Below, piece by piece: positions 8,317 to 16,722 of a stretch of 64,000 nucleotides of DNA. The position numbers and the translations under genes were made by a program. The notes below the pieces were generated by a model. That model was not told where the DNA came from. It did not search any database and saw nothing but the letters and a program-made list of their open reading frames with translations. The stretch is from contig NZ_JABFMW010000010.1 in assembly GCF_013359725.1 (NCBI RefSeq), positions 1 through 64,000 on the forward strand, given 5' to 3'. The stretch's first letter is position 1. Every line of letters starts with the position of its first letter. The DNA comes from Pseudarthrobacter sp. C4D7 (lineage in GTDB: Bacteria > Actinomycetota > Actinomycetes > Actinomycetales > Micrococcaceae).

Positions 8317-9312
8317 TTAGGCCTGGTTGTCCTGCAGCGGACGCCGGGCCAGCCACGCGGCCACGATGGCGCCGGAGATGTTGTGCCAGAGCGAGAAAAC
8401 TGCGGACGGCAGTGCAGCCAGCGGAGTGAAGTGTGCGGTGGCGAGCGTCGCGGCCAGGCCGGAGTTCTGCATGCCCACTTCGAAAGCGAGGGCGCGGCGG
8501 GCTTTGTCGTCCAGGCGGCCCAGCTTGCCGGCCAGGTAGCCGAGGCCCAGTCCAAAGCCGTTGTGCAGCACCACGGCAAGGAACACGATGGCCCCGGCCT
8601 CAATGATCTTGTTGGCGCTGCCGGCCACCACGATGGCCACGATCAGGGAGATCACGACGGCGGACGCCCACGGCAGCGCGGGCAGCACCTTGTCGACGAG
8701 CTTCTTAAGGAAGACCCGGGCGAGGAGCCCGGCGATCACCGGCAGCAGCACGGTCTTGACGATGTCCAGCACCATGCCCGCGGCGTCGATCTGCAGGTAG
8801 GAGCCAGCCAGGAACAGGACCAGCAGCGGGGTGACGATCGGGGCGATCAGGGTGGAGACGGAGGCCACCGCCACGGAGAGGGCAACATCGCCCTTCGCCA
8901 GGAAGGCCATGACGTTCGAGGCCGTGCCGGAGGGTGCGCAGCCCACCAGGATCACGCCGACGGCCAGTTCGGGCGGGAGATTCAGGGCACCGGCGATCAG
9001 CCAGCCGGCGCCGGGCATGATCACGTAGTGCGCCACGATGCCCAGGGCTACAGCCCACGGCCGCTTGGCCACCGCGGCGAAGTCCGGCGGGGTGAGGGTC
9101 AGGCCCATGCAGAACATGATGATGCCCAGCAGGTAGGGCACGCTGGGGGCCATGGGCTTGAAGACTCCGGGGAGCAGGAAACCGAGGATGCCTGCGACAA
9201 CCACCAGGATGGGGAACACGGTCACCGCGATGCGGGCGATTTTGCTTTCCGCTTCGAGCGCGGGGTTGACGGGTGTTCCGTCCGAATTCTGGGGTTTAGT
9301 TGCCTCAAGCAT
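8317..9312 (-). CDS. Bile acid:sodium symporter (BASS) family transporter
   Basis: 331 residues with about ten hydrophobic segments. The family signatures GCAPSGTASNVM (about residue 120) and FEVGMQNSGLAATLA (about residue 290) are both intact; these line the sodium and substrate sites in the crossover helices. BASS carriers import organic anions such as pyruvate, pantothenate or bile acids with Na+. The start MLEATKPQNS at 9312 was chosen because the upstream frame is not membrane-protein-like, although the ribosome site is weak. It stands alone: a hairpin separates it from the molybdoenzyme, and a pseudogene lies upstream. The substrate is unknown. Confidence 0.88.
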   Translation of the reverse strand: MLEATKPQNSDGTPVNPALEAESKIARIAVTVFPILVVVAGILGFLLPGVFKPMAPSVPYLLGIIMFCMGLTLTPPDFAAVAKRPWAVALGIVAHYVIMPGAGWLIAGALNLPPELAVGVILVGCAPSGTASNVMAFLAKGDVALSVAVASVSTLIAPIVTPLLVLFLAGSYLQIDAAGMVLDIVKTVLLPVIAGLLARVFLKKLVDKVLPALPWASAVVISLIVAIVVAGSANKIIEAGAIVFLAVVLHNGFGLGLGYLAGKLGRLDDKARRALAFEVGMQNSGLAATLATAHFTPLAALPSAVFSLWHNISGAIVAAWLARRPLQDNQA

Positions 9313-9416
9313 CCAATCATGGTGGCACCGGCTGGTATGGTTCCGCCAATTGATGACCGTGAACGGTAACAACGGCGGAACCACATGGAGTGGCAGCCTT
9401 GGGCGGCATCAGCCTT

Positions 9417-9717
9417 TCAAAGCTGCTTCCGGAGCTCCATCTTCCGGATCTTGCCGCTGGCGGTGCGCGGCATGTCCTCCACCACCACCATCGACTTGGG
9501 GATCTTGTAGCGGGCAAGCCGGCCGTCGAGGAAACTGCGGAGCTGCTCCGCGGTCAGCGATTCCCCCTCGCGCAGGGTCACGATCGCCTGCGGGACCTCG
9601 CCCCACTTGTCATCCGGAATGCCGATGACGGCCACGCCGCCCACGGCGCCGTGCGCGGAGATGACCGCTTCCACCTCTGCCGGGTAAATGTTCTCCCCGC
9701 CGGAGATGATCATGCCG
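9417..9717 (-). pseudogene. Acyl-CoA ligase (AMP-binding) C-terminal fragment
   Basis: Only the mobile C-terminal domain remains. It starts at MIISGGENIYPAEVEAV, continues through IPDDKWGEVPQAIV, and ends with the catalytic-lysine motif PRTASGKIRKMELRKQ and a proper stop. The adenylation core (about 400 residues) is missing. Upstream of codon 9713 the frame changes to Arg/Ser-rich nonsense that is antisense to a MarR fragment. The gene has therefore lost its 5' part and promoter, and its product would be inactive if made. Confidence 0.8.
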
Positions 9718-9723
9718 GCCGAA

Positions 9724-9966
9724 GCCGTTGGGGTGGTCACGCTGGTGGACGACCTGGAACGCCGCGGCCTGGTGGAACGGGCGCAGGGCAAGCAGGACCG
9801 GCGCGCAAAAATCATCGTCTCCACGGCTGAGGGGCGGAAGATGCATGCAAAAGCCCGCACGGCCATGGACGCGGCGGAGCTGAACCAGCTGGCTGTGCTG
9901 TCCGGGGAAGAGTCCCAGGAGTTGAAGCGGCTGCTCCGCAAGGCCCTGTGGGGTGCGGCGGAGTAA
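9724..9966 (+). pseudogene. MarR-family regulator C-terminal fragment
   Basis: The frame reads VGVVTLVDDLERRGLVER, the end of the recognition helix and the start of the wing of a MarR winged helix. It continues with QDRRAKIIVSTAEGRKM and the C-terminal dimerisation helix to a stop at 9966. The N-terminal dimerisation helices and the first half of the HTH are missing, and no start codon precedes the fragment in a sensible context. It abuts the truncated ligase head to head. The original arrangement was probably a divergent ligase/marR pair whose shared promoter and both 5' ends were deleted. Confidence 0.75.
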
Positions 9967-9992
9967 TGTGCGTGTTCCCGCGGCGCGGGGTT

Positions 9993-10307
9993 TCAGTTCC
10001 CGGCCGTCGTCCGCCCGGAGCTCACGGATTCGTAGTGTTCCACCAAAGGGAACGGCTCGTAGAACCTGTGCAGAAGCCCCCGCCACTGCTGATACTCCCG
10101 GGATCCCCTGAAACCGACGGTGTGGTCCTCCAGGCTGTCCCACTCGACCAGAAGCAAGTACGTGTTGGGTGTCTCGATGGAGCGCGAGAGCGACAGCGAG
10201 ATGAAACCGGGCATCGACGCGATAATCGGGCGGGCGTGGTCGAATGCTGCCTCAAATTCTGCTTCCCGGCCTGCAATGACAGGCAGCAGCGCGTGTTCGG
10301 TAATCAT
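9993..10307 (-). CDS. Antibiotic biosynthesis monooxygenase (ABM) domain protein
   Basis: 104 residues, a single dimeric ferredoxin-like alpha/beta barrel domain. It starts MITEHALLPVIAGREAEF, with PGFISLSLSRSIETPNTYLLLVEWDSLEDH in the pattern of YgiN/ABM proteins, and ends in the usual aromatic-rich helix (FYEPFPLVEHYE). Such proteins include quinol monooxygenases, haem-degrading enzymes and many of unknown role. It is monocistronic. The 3' neighbour is the MarR remnant and the 5' neighbour is a divergent unknown gene, so context gives no substrate. Confidence 0.82.
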   Translation of the reverse strand: MITEHALLPVIAGREAEFEAAFDHARPIIASMPGFISLSLSRSIETPNTYLLLVEWDSLEDHTVGFRGSREYQQWRGLLHRFYEPFPLVEHYESVSSGRTTAGN

Positions 10308-10390
10308 GGGGCAAGTTTGGCAGACGCCGGGACAGCCGCGGACGGACGCCTGCCGTGGTTAGCTTTAGCCCTACCCGGGGGAGAAGCCTG

Positions 10391-11011
10391 ATGACAACAA
10401 ACGTTGAAGAACTCGCATCCGACATGATGAGGTTTGCCTTTCTGCTGCGGCACTTGAATCTTGTGGCAGTGGCCCTCAAATGCGAAGCCTTTGCACGGGC
10501 GCTTCAGAGTGAACCAACGCAGGAGTCCGTGGAGGAGGTCCGGCTGTGGCTCCGCGGGGCAATGAAAGGCGGCAGCGGGAGCCTCAGCGACAGGTACGTG
10601 CAGAAGGAGGGAGCGGTGGACGAGGTCCTTAACGCCGAGTACGAGGGGCTCCTCCAGAAGTTCACGGATTTTGTCAACGCTGGGCCTGAATCGAAAGAGA
10701 GTGCCGCCGCTGCGATGTTCGGCGACGGCAGCACGTACTTCCGCCTGGTTGAGGTTCCGGTCCGCAGGGGATGGTTCTCACGCACCGGGACGTACACGTA
10801 CGAGGTAGCCACCGGGCCGGGAGCCACCTGCCTGGTGACGCGGGATCAACTCGGTGACGCTGTGGGCTATGGACCCGGGCGCTCCCGGAAGGACTGGCAG
10901 GAGTGCCAGATGACTGCTGACCGCCTGTTCCGGGAGGCACGCAAGGAGGACTGGGTCCACTACTCCAGCTCCTGGGTGGTTCCGGATGAGGTACTCCGCC
11001 GCCACTGGTAG
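10391..11011 (+). CDS. Hypothetical protein
   Basis: 206 residues from the ATG at 10391, which has GGGGGAG about 8 nt upstream; an in-frame GTG at 10355 is a weaker alternative. I do not recognise a family. The first half is helical (ELASDMMRFAFLLRHLNLVAVALKCEAFARAL). The middle has mixed strands with a basic turn (VPVRRGWFSRTGTYTYEV), and the end is Trp- and Arg-rich (RRHW). There is no signal peptide or membrane segment, so it is probably cytosolic. It is convergent with the methyltransferase gene (19-bp gap). Confidence 0.7.
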   Translation: MTTNVEELASDMMRFAFLLRHLNLVAVALKCEAFARALQSEPTQESVEEVRLWLRGAMKGGSGSLSDRYVQKEGAVDEVLNAEYEGLLQKFTDFVNAGPESKESAAAAMFGDGSTYFRLVEVPVRRGWFSRTGTYTYEVATGPGATCLVTRDQLGDAVGYGPGRSRKDWQECQMTADRLFREARKEDWVHYSSSWVVPDEVLRRHW

Positions 11012-11030
11012 CGGAATGGCCGCCAAAGGA

Positions 11031-11855
11031 TCAGGCCGGCTTCGAGCACACAAACATGACGGTGCGGATGCGCCGTTCGGCGAGGTTGGCCACCTGGTTG
11101 GCCGTCATCTGCGCGAAGCTGTCACCGAGGAAGGTTGCGAACGTCACCGGTGGTGGCCCTTCCCGCTGGATCTTGGCACGCATCTTCTGGAACCAGGCCA
11201 GGCTCTCCTCCGTCGAGTCCAGCTCTGAAATGACATCGAAGCCTGCTGCCGGAAGGAATTTCCGCATCTCTTCCAGGGTCGCGGGAAAGCTGGTGGAGGA
11301 GTCAGCGGCCCACGGCACCGGGTAGTGCACTTCACCTCCTTCACCCTGCAGGACGTCGTAGGCCACAAACCTGCCGCCGGGCCGGAGGACGCGGAACGCT
11401 TCGGCGTACAGCGCGGGCTTATCGGGAATGTTCATCGCCACATGCATGGTCAGTGCGGCATCCACCGATTCCGCCGGCAGGCCGGTGGCGGTGGCGTCCC
11501 CAACGCGGAAGCGGGTGCGGCCGGACATGCCGGTCCACTCCGAGAGCGCCCCCGCCACCTCGCAGAACTCCGGCGTGAGGTCCACGCCCGTGACCGTGCA
11601 CCCGGCCACCTCGGCGAGAGTCCGTGCCGGCCCGCCCAATCCGCTGCCAAGATCCAGCACATGGGAATTGGCGGTGAGGGCCAGCGCCTCCAGGATTTCC
11701 AGGGTCGCCCTGCGGCCACGGATATGGAACTCGTCAACAGCAGCCAGATCGACCGGACGCAGCGCCGTGCGGTCCACCCCGGCCGCGTCCAGGGCCGAAC
11801 CGATAGCCGCCAAGAGCTTCCCGGGCCCGGTGTAAAAGTCCGAAACCTGGTTCAT
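11031..11855 (-). CDS. Class I SAM-dependent methyltransferase
   Basis: 274 residues. Motif I VLDLGSGLGG (about residues 66-75), acidic loop VTGVDLTPEF, motif II/III MHVAMNIPDKPALYAEAFRVLRPGG and FVAYDVLQGEGGEVHYPVPW mark a small-molecule methyltransferase of the UbiE/sarcosine-dimethylglycine methyltransferase type. The ATG at 11855 is preceded by GAGGA at a good distance; the longer frame adds only a Cys/Gly-rich tail. No operon partner is obvious, since the upstream hydrolase operon ends at 11928 and an independent promoter would have to lie in that 70-bp gap. The acceptor is not predictable. Confidence 0.85.
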   Translation of the reverse strand: MNQVSDFYTGPGKLLAAIGSALDAAGVDRTALRPVDLAAVDEFHIRGRRATLEILEALALTANSHVLDLGSGLGGPARTLAEVAGCTVTGVDLTPEFCEVAGALSEWTGMSGRTRFRVGDATATGLPAESVDAALTMHVAMNIPDKPALYAEAFRVLRPGGRFVAYDVLQGEGGEVHYPVPWAADSSTSFPATLEEMRKFLPAAGFDVISELDSTEESLAWFQKMRAKIQREGPPPVTFATFLGDSFAQMTANQVANLAERRIRTVMFVCSKPA

Positions 11856-11927
11856 GGCGCCATCCTCACACCCGGCGCCGGAAGCGTCAACGGGACGCAT
11901 TTCGCCGGCCGCCGGGGTTCCGCGCGC

Positions 11928-12890
11928 CTAAGGGCGCACAGCCGCCAGTTGGCCGGCCAGGAAGTCCAGGGCCGCCTGCCCTTCCGGCAGCCCTGCAGTG
12001 TGGTTGAGGTGGCCGTGCACTGCGCCCTCGGCCAGGAAGTAGGACACCGGAACCCCGGCCCGCTCCAATGCCGAGGCAAACTGCTCGGTGGAGCCGCGGG
12101 CGTCGTCGTACTCGCAGGCAAGCAAAGCGGCGGGCGGAAGCCCGGCAGGATCCGCGTAGCCGGGCATCGCGTAGGACGGTGCCATGCTGACTGGTCCGCC
12201 CACGTAGTTTTCCGCCGTCCGGATGCAGTCCTCCAGCGTGAACCGCAGGTGCCGCGGCAGCCCGGCCATGACCTCGCCGTCCAGGCCCCCGGCAGGCGGC
12301 GGGAGTTCGGCGTCCAGGAAGGGGTACGCCAGCAGGAGTTTGGCAGGCAGTGGTTTGCCGGCGTCGATCAGGTAGAGCGCTGCGCCCACGGCGAGGTTGC
12401 CGCCGGCACCGGCTCCGCCCAGGCAGAGCAGATCCGGGTCCAGGCCCAGGGATTCAGCGTTCGTCCGCGCCCAGAACCACGCGGCCAGGGCGTCATCGTG
12501 CGGGATGGGAAAGGACACGCCGTTGCGCGCCAGGCGGTAGTCGACGGACAGCACCGGCGTTCCCTGGTCCGCGAGAACGCGTGCCAGGTAGTCCGATTCG
12601 GGGCTGTCCATGCTTCCGCTGACGAACCCTCCGCCGTGCAGCCATACGAGCCCGGGGCTGCCGGCAGCAGCCGGCGCGCCGTAGATCCGGATGGCCACCG
12701 GCCCGTGCCGGCCGTCCGCCGCCACCGTGCGGATGGGCACGTCCGGCCCCGGCGAGCGCACGGCGTCCGGGTTGAGGAACTGCGGGCCTTCCGGCCTGGC
12801 CAGGTATTCGGCGAACCCGGCGTCGGGCGCCTGGCCGTCGTTGTGCAGGCCGGCCTCGGGGGCGGAGGCGACGGGTTTGGTGGGTGTCAT
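11928..12890 (-). CDS. HSL-type alpha/beta hydrolase with the catalytic serine replaced
   Basis: 320 residues with the HSL-family layout: LVWLHGGGFVSG oxyanion-hole motif (about residues 82-92), LSVDYRLA, and a C-terminal GVPVSYFLAEGAVHGHL carrying the usual His. The nucleophile elbow, normally GxSAG, reads GGAGAGGNL, so Gly161 stands where the serine should be (codon GGT). If the sequence is right the protein cannot be a classical serine esterase. The ATG at 12890 overlaps the stop of the previous hydrolase by 4 bp (ATGA). It is last in the operon rhamnosidase, hydrolase, hydrolase. Possible roles are a degenerate enzyme or a binding protein. Confidence 0.85.
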   Translation of the reverse strand: MTPTKPVASAPEAGLHNDGQAPDAGFAEYLARPEGPQFLNPDAVRSPGPDVPIRTVAADGRHGPVAIRIYGAPAAAGSPGLVWLHGGGFVSGSMDSPESDYLARVLADQGTPVLSVDYRLARNGVSFPIPHDDALAAWFWARTNAESLGLDPDLLCLGGAGAGGNLAVGAALYLIDAGKPLPAKLLLAYPFLDAELPPPAGGLDGEVMAGLPRHLRFTLEDCIRTAENYVGGPVSMAPSYAMPGYADPAGLPPAALLACEYDDARGSTEQFASALERAGVPVSYFLAEGAVHGHLNHTAGLPEGQAALDFLAGQLAAVRP

Positions 12891-13864
12891 GGCGTGCACA
12901 GCTTCCGTTCGAAGTAATCGATGGCGGTGGCCAGGATGGTGTCCAGCTGGTCTTCCGCGCCGAAGAAACAGTGATCGCCGCCCTCGACGGTCACCAGGTC
13001 ATGGTCTACGCCGGCGTCCGCGAGTGCCGCGGCGAGGAGTTCGGACTGCGAGTGCGGGACCAGCCCGTCGGAGTCCCCATGGACCAGCAGGAATGGTGCG
13101 GCCCCGGGGGCCACGTAATTGACGGGGCTGGCCGCGGTAAGCAGACGGGGGTCATCCGAGCCCCCGACCAGCATGTGGTCGGGCTGCAGGGACGTGCCCT
13201 GCGGCACGGCCGCGGTCAGCGCTGCGGGGAACAGTCCGTCCGGCTGCTGCATGCGCGGCAGGTCCGGCAGCGAGGAGACGCCGTAAAAGTCGACGACGGC
13301 GCTGACACCGCTCGGGTGCCCCTGCGCACCGAGCCCGCCCTCCAGGTCCTGGCGGTTTCCGGTGAGTCCCAGCAGGGCCACCAAATGGCCGCCCGCGGAC
13401 TCGCCCCAGGCGCCGAACCGCTCCGGATCCACATTGAGCTCCACAGCGTATTCGCGGAGGTAGCGGACTGCGGCCTTGAGGTCGTGGAGCTGCGCCGGGA
13501 ACGGCGCTTCCAGGGAGTGCCGGTAGTCCGCTGTGGCGCAGGCGATGCCGGCTTGGTTGAGGAGCCGGAACACGGACTCCGGTGCGAAGGTGGGCGGCAG
13601 TTCCCGGCGGTCGCCCAGCTGGAACGCGCCGCCGTGCACCCAGAGCACCAGCGCCGTGGGACCGGAGGCACTGCTTGGCAGCCAGATGTCCAGCTTCAAG
13701 GGCCGGAAGCCAAGGGCGCGGGCGTACGTCAGTTCACGGTGCACCAGGGAAGATTCGCCGGCCGGTTCCGGCATACCGGGGGCGTCGTAGACCGGGAACG
13801 GTGGAACGTCCCGGCCGCCCGGCCTGGAAACGTCGCGGCCCCCCGTAGCTTCCTCCACTGTCAT
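12887..13864 (-). CDS. Alpha/beta hydrolase (carbohydrate-ester-type esterase)
   Basis: 325 residues. VLWVHGGAFQLGDRRELP (about residues 73-90) is the oxyanion-hole region, GAWGESAGGH gives Ser156, and PFLLVHGDSDGLVPHSQ plus VEGGDHCF provide the acid and His. The layout is similar to the hydrolase at 3954-4835 and to BD-FAE-like esterases that remove acetyl or feruloyl groups from plant polysaccharides. The ATG at 13864 overlaps the rhamnosidase stop by 4 bp, so it is translationally coupled. Deacylation of rhamnosides is inferred from this linkage. Confidence 0.87.
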   Translation of the reverse strand: MTVEEATGGRDVSRPGGRDVPPFPVYDAPGMPEPAGESSLVHRELTYARALGFRPLKLDIWLPSSASGPTALVLWVHGGAFQLGDRRELPPTFAPESVFRLLNQAGIACATADYRHSLEAPFPAQLHDLKAAVRYLREYAVELNVDPERFGAWGESAGGHLVALLGLTGNRQDLEGGLGAQGHPSGVSAVVDFYGVSSLPDLPRMQQPDGLFPAALTAAVPQGTSLQPDHMLVGGSDDPRLLTAASPVNYVAPGAAPFLLVHGDSDGLVPHSQSELLAAALADAGVDHDLVTVEGGDHCFFGAEDQLDTILATAIDYFERKLCTP

Positions 13865-16575
13865 AGTGTGCTCCTCATTAGCTCAGATTGGGTGCTGTCC
13901 CCGCCGGTTGCGGCAAGGAAAGTATGGCGGCCGGGCCCGACGACGGCGGCAGGCCGGCCGGGCAGCAGCACCTGGGCGGTGGTGCCGGCGGGGATGGTGG
14001 CGGTGAGCGCCAGCACGGCGCCGTCCCCGCTTCCCTCCCGCACCGTCCACTGCACGTCGATCAGGCCGCGCGGCCCCTGGTGGGAGGTGGACGCGGAGGT
14101 GAGCCCGGCACCGGGCCGGGGTTCAATGACCAGCCGCTCCCAGCCAGAACTCCCGGAGGCCTGCCGCAGCCCGGCGGTGTAGCGGTGCAGGAAGGACACC
14201 ACGGCGCCCTTGCTGTAATGGTTGAGCGACTGGTGCGCGACGCCGGCCGCGTCGATGCCGTTCCACAGTTCCCATACGGTGGTGGCGCCGCGGTCCACCA
14301 TGGCCAGCCAGGACGGCTCGGAGTCCTGCAGGAGCAGTTCGTAGGCGAGGTCCAGTTCGCCGTTGTCCGCCAGGACCGGCAGCAGGTAGGGCGTGGCCAG
14401 GAAACCCGTGCCCAGGTGGGTGCCCGCGGCACGGATCAGGTCCACCAGCTGCGCGGTGACGGTGGCGCGGTGTTCCGGGCTGACCAGGTGGAAGGCCAGG
14501 GCGCGGACGCAGTTGGCCTGGCTGGCCGGCGCGACCTGCCCTGCGGCGTCGAGGTATTCGGTCTCCCAGGCCGCGCGGACGTTGGCCGAGAGCTTCGTGA
14601 GGGAGGCCGCCTCGGCGTCCCGCCCCAGGACCCCGGCGATCCGTGCCATCAGGTGGGTGGTGTGCCGGTAGTAGGCGGTGGCCACGATGCCGTTGTCCGC
14701 GGTGCGGGCGGCGAACAGGTCAGGTTCCGGGCCGTCCGGTTCCATCCATTCGCCAAAGTGGAAGCCGGTGTCCCACAGGTACTGCTCGTGCGGGGCCGGG
14801 ACAGGGCTGGCGGCTGCGCGGGCTGCGTGCCGGCGGGTTTCCGCGCTGGTCCGGACGAAGCCCAGCCAGCGCTGCATGGCTTCCCAGTTTTCGGCGAGGA
14901 TGGCGGCGTCCCCGGTGGCCAGGTAGGCCTCCCACGGCACCATGGCAATGGCGTCGCCCCAGCCGGCGGACCCGTTGGTGAAGCCCATGAACTCAGCGGA
15001 GGTGACAGCCGGGCCGGGCGACGGGGAGATGTTGGTGATGATGCCGTTGTCCCACTGGTCGGCGCGGACGTCGCGGAGCCATTTCCGGGTGAAGCCGGTG
15101 ACGTCGTACAGGTAGGCGGCGGCGGGAATGAACAGCTGCCAGTCGCCGGTCCAGCCGGCCTTCTCGCGCTGTGGGCAGTCGGTGGGAACCTCGCAGGAGT
15201 TGCCCAGGAAGCTCCATTCGACGATGTCGTGGAGCTTGTTCAGCCGCTGGTTGCTGCAGTGGAAGGCGCCGATGCGTTCCAGGTCTGTCCGGACCAGGCA
15301 GGCGGTGATGTCAGCGGCCTGCAGGTCCGCGGCGAGGCCCTGGACGGAGACGTACTGGAAGCCGTGGGTGGTGTGCCGGGGCTCGAAGACCTCGCCGGCG
15401 GCGCCGGAGGCGGTGACGGTGTCCACCTGCCCGGCATCCCGGAATGCCCCAGGCGCGCGGAAATCGTGCGGGCGGAGGTGGTCCCGGGTGACGTCACCGT
15501 CCGGGCCGAGCGCTTCGCCGTATTTTAGCGTGATGGTTTCGTCCGGGGCCCCGAGCCGGGACAGCCGGACCCAGCCGTGGATGTTTTGGCCAAAGTCCAC
15601 CACCTGGTGGCCGGTGGGCAGGCGCTTGATGGACACCGGCGCCAGTTCCTGCGTCACGCGGGTGGGAGGGGCCAGGGGGCCGGTGAGCTGCGTGAAGCTG
15701 CCGGGACGGACGACGGCGGGACGCGCCCCCGGTGCCTTGCCTGCGGGCGGTGCGCTCCCGGCGTCGCGCGCCCGGAAGTCAACCTGCTGGCCTGCCATGA
15801 GGTCAGCGCCGGTGATCCCGGTGGCGGATACCAGCCAGGAGCCGTCGGTGCCGATGACCCGCTTCCCGGCCCCGGACTCCAGCTCGAGCTGGGCAAGGAA
15901 CGCGGTGTGCGTGCCGTACATGTCGGCGTCGCGCGTGTACCCGAAGGTGCCGCGGAACCAGCCGTCGGTGAGGATGGCGCGGATGGTGTTGGGGCCTTCG
16001 CAGAGCAGGTCCGTGACGTCGTGGGCCTGGACCTGGAGGGTGGTGTGGTAACTGGTGGAGCCTGGGGTGAGCTGCTGGTCGCCCACGCGCCGGCCGTTGA
16101 TGAAGAGTTCGTAGATGCCGTGGGCGGTGGCGTAGGCGCGGGCCCTGGCCGGGGCGGAGCCCAGCGTAAAGGTTTTGGTGAACGCGTAACCGGGGCGCTC
16201 CCCCGCTGCCGGGATCTCCGGTTCGTCGGAGCCGATCCACTGCGCCACCCAGTCCGTGGCGTGCAGGAGGCCCAGTTCCACGGACACGGGCCGTGACCAT
16301 CCCGTGGCTGTTTCGGCGCCGGTTTCATCGGTGTTCCAAGTGCGGACGCGCCATTCGAAGTGGCTGCGGGAGGCCAGCGGGGGGCCGCTGTAGGGGACGG
16401 CGCACGCCGCTGATTCCTGCCGGCCCGTGTCCCAGCCGTTGCTGGCGGTGATCCGGTAGGCCGTCTGGCTGCCGGTGCCCCCGGGCGGCGTCCAGCTGAG
16501 GCGCGGCTCCCGCACGGCCAGGCCCATGGCCTCGCTCAAGTGTTCGGCCCGAAGCCGGGTGGGGGCGGCGCTCAT
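13861..16575 (-). CDS. Alpha-L-rhamnosidase, GH78
   Basis: 904 residues with the full GH78 architecture. An N-terminal fibronectin-like region (1-130) is followed by beta-sandwich domains with FINGRRVGDQQLTPG and then the (alpha/alpha)6 barrel starting near residue 440. The barrel contains the motif DCPQREKAGWTGDWQLF and the later GATTVWELWNGI. A C-terminal beta-sandwich follows. The enzyme hydrolyses terminal alpha-L-rhamnose from pectin fragments or plant glycosides. There is no signal peptide, so imported substrates are cleaved in the cytoplasm. The ATG at 16575 has AGGAG 9 nt upstream. It is first in an operon with two hydrolases and divergent from an IclR gene. Confidence 0.93.
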   Translation of the reverse strand: MSAAPTRLRAEHLSEAMGLAVREPRLSWTPPGGTGSQTAYRITASNGWDTGRQESAACAVPYSGPPLASRSHFEWRVRTWNTDETGAETATGWSRPVSVELGLLHATDWVAQWIGSDEPEIPAAGERPGYAFTKTFTLGSAPARARAYATAHGIYELFINGRRVGDQQLTPGSTSYHTTLQVQAHDVTDLLCEGPNTIRAILTDGWFRGTFGYTRDADMYGTHTAFLAQLELESGAGKRVIGTDGSWLVSATGITGADLMAGQQVDFRARDAGSAPPAGKAPGARPAVVRPGSFTQLTGPLAPPTRVTQELAPVSIKRLPTGHQVVDFGQNIHGWVRLSRLGAPDETITLKYGEALGPDGDVTRDHLRPHDFRAPGAFRDAGQVDTVTASGAAGEVFEPRHTTHGFQYVSVQGLAADLQAADITACLVRTDLERIGAFHCSNQRLNKLHDIVEWSFLGNSCEVPTDCPQREKAGWTGDWQLFIPAAAYLYDVTGFTRKWLRDVRADQWDNGIITNISPSPGPAVTSAEFMGFTNGSAGWGDAIAMVPWEAYLATGDAAILAENWEAMQRWLGFVRTSAETRRHAARAAASPVPAPHEQYLWDTGFHFGEWMEPDGPEPDLFAARTADNGIVATAYYRHTTHLMARIAGVLGRDAEAASLTKLSANVRAAWETEYLDAAGQVAPASQANCVRALAFHLVSPEHRATVTAQLVDLIRAAGTHLGTGFLATPYLLPVLADNGELDLAYELLLQDSEPSWLAMVDRGATTVWELWNGIDAAGVAHQSLNHYSKGAVVSFLHRYTAGLRQASGSSGWERLVIEPRPGAGLTSASTSHQGPRGLIDVQWTVREGSGDGAVLALTATIPAGTTAQVLLPGRPAAVVGPGRHTFLAATGGDSTQSELMRSTL

Positions 16576-16646
16576 GCGGCAGGACTCCTGGAGTGCGGTT
16601 GCTGGGATTCCAGCTTCGCGGCATGTGACGCCGCTCCACAGGCGGC

Positions 16647-16670
16647 TTTCAATGGTTGGAATGGTATTGT
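16647..16670. promoter_or_regulatory. Operator TTTCA-ATGGT-TGGAA plus TATTGT -10 box
   Basis: The imperfect dyad at 16647-16661 is followed after 3 bp by TATTGT (16665-16670), which can act as the -10 box for the IclR gene starting at 16723. The same block with the same 3-bp gap occurs at 30136-30159 in front of a GH1 gene (19 of 23 bases match). It lies between the divergent rhamnosidase operon and the regulator, so it fits an autoregulatory IclR site. Confidence 0.5.
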
Positions 16671-16722
16671 GGTTCAGCTCACTGCGAGCCGGAAACTGCC
16701 ACCGCCGCTAGGAACCACTGCC

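Noticed and set aside
6233-8320. Long open frame of 695 codons on the plus strand
   Set aside because: It is antisense to the molybdoenzyme; composition is Val/Gly/His-rich with no domain motifs, typical of the mirror frame in high-GC DNA.
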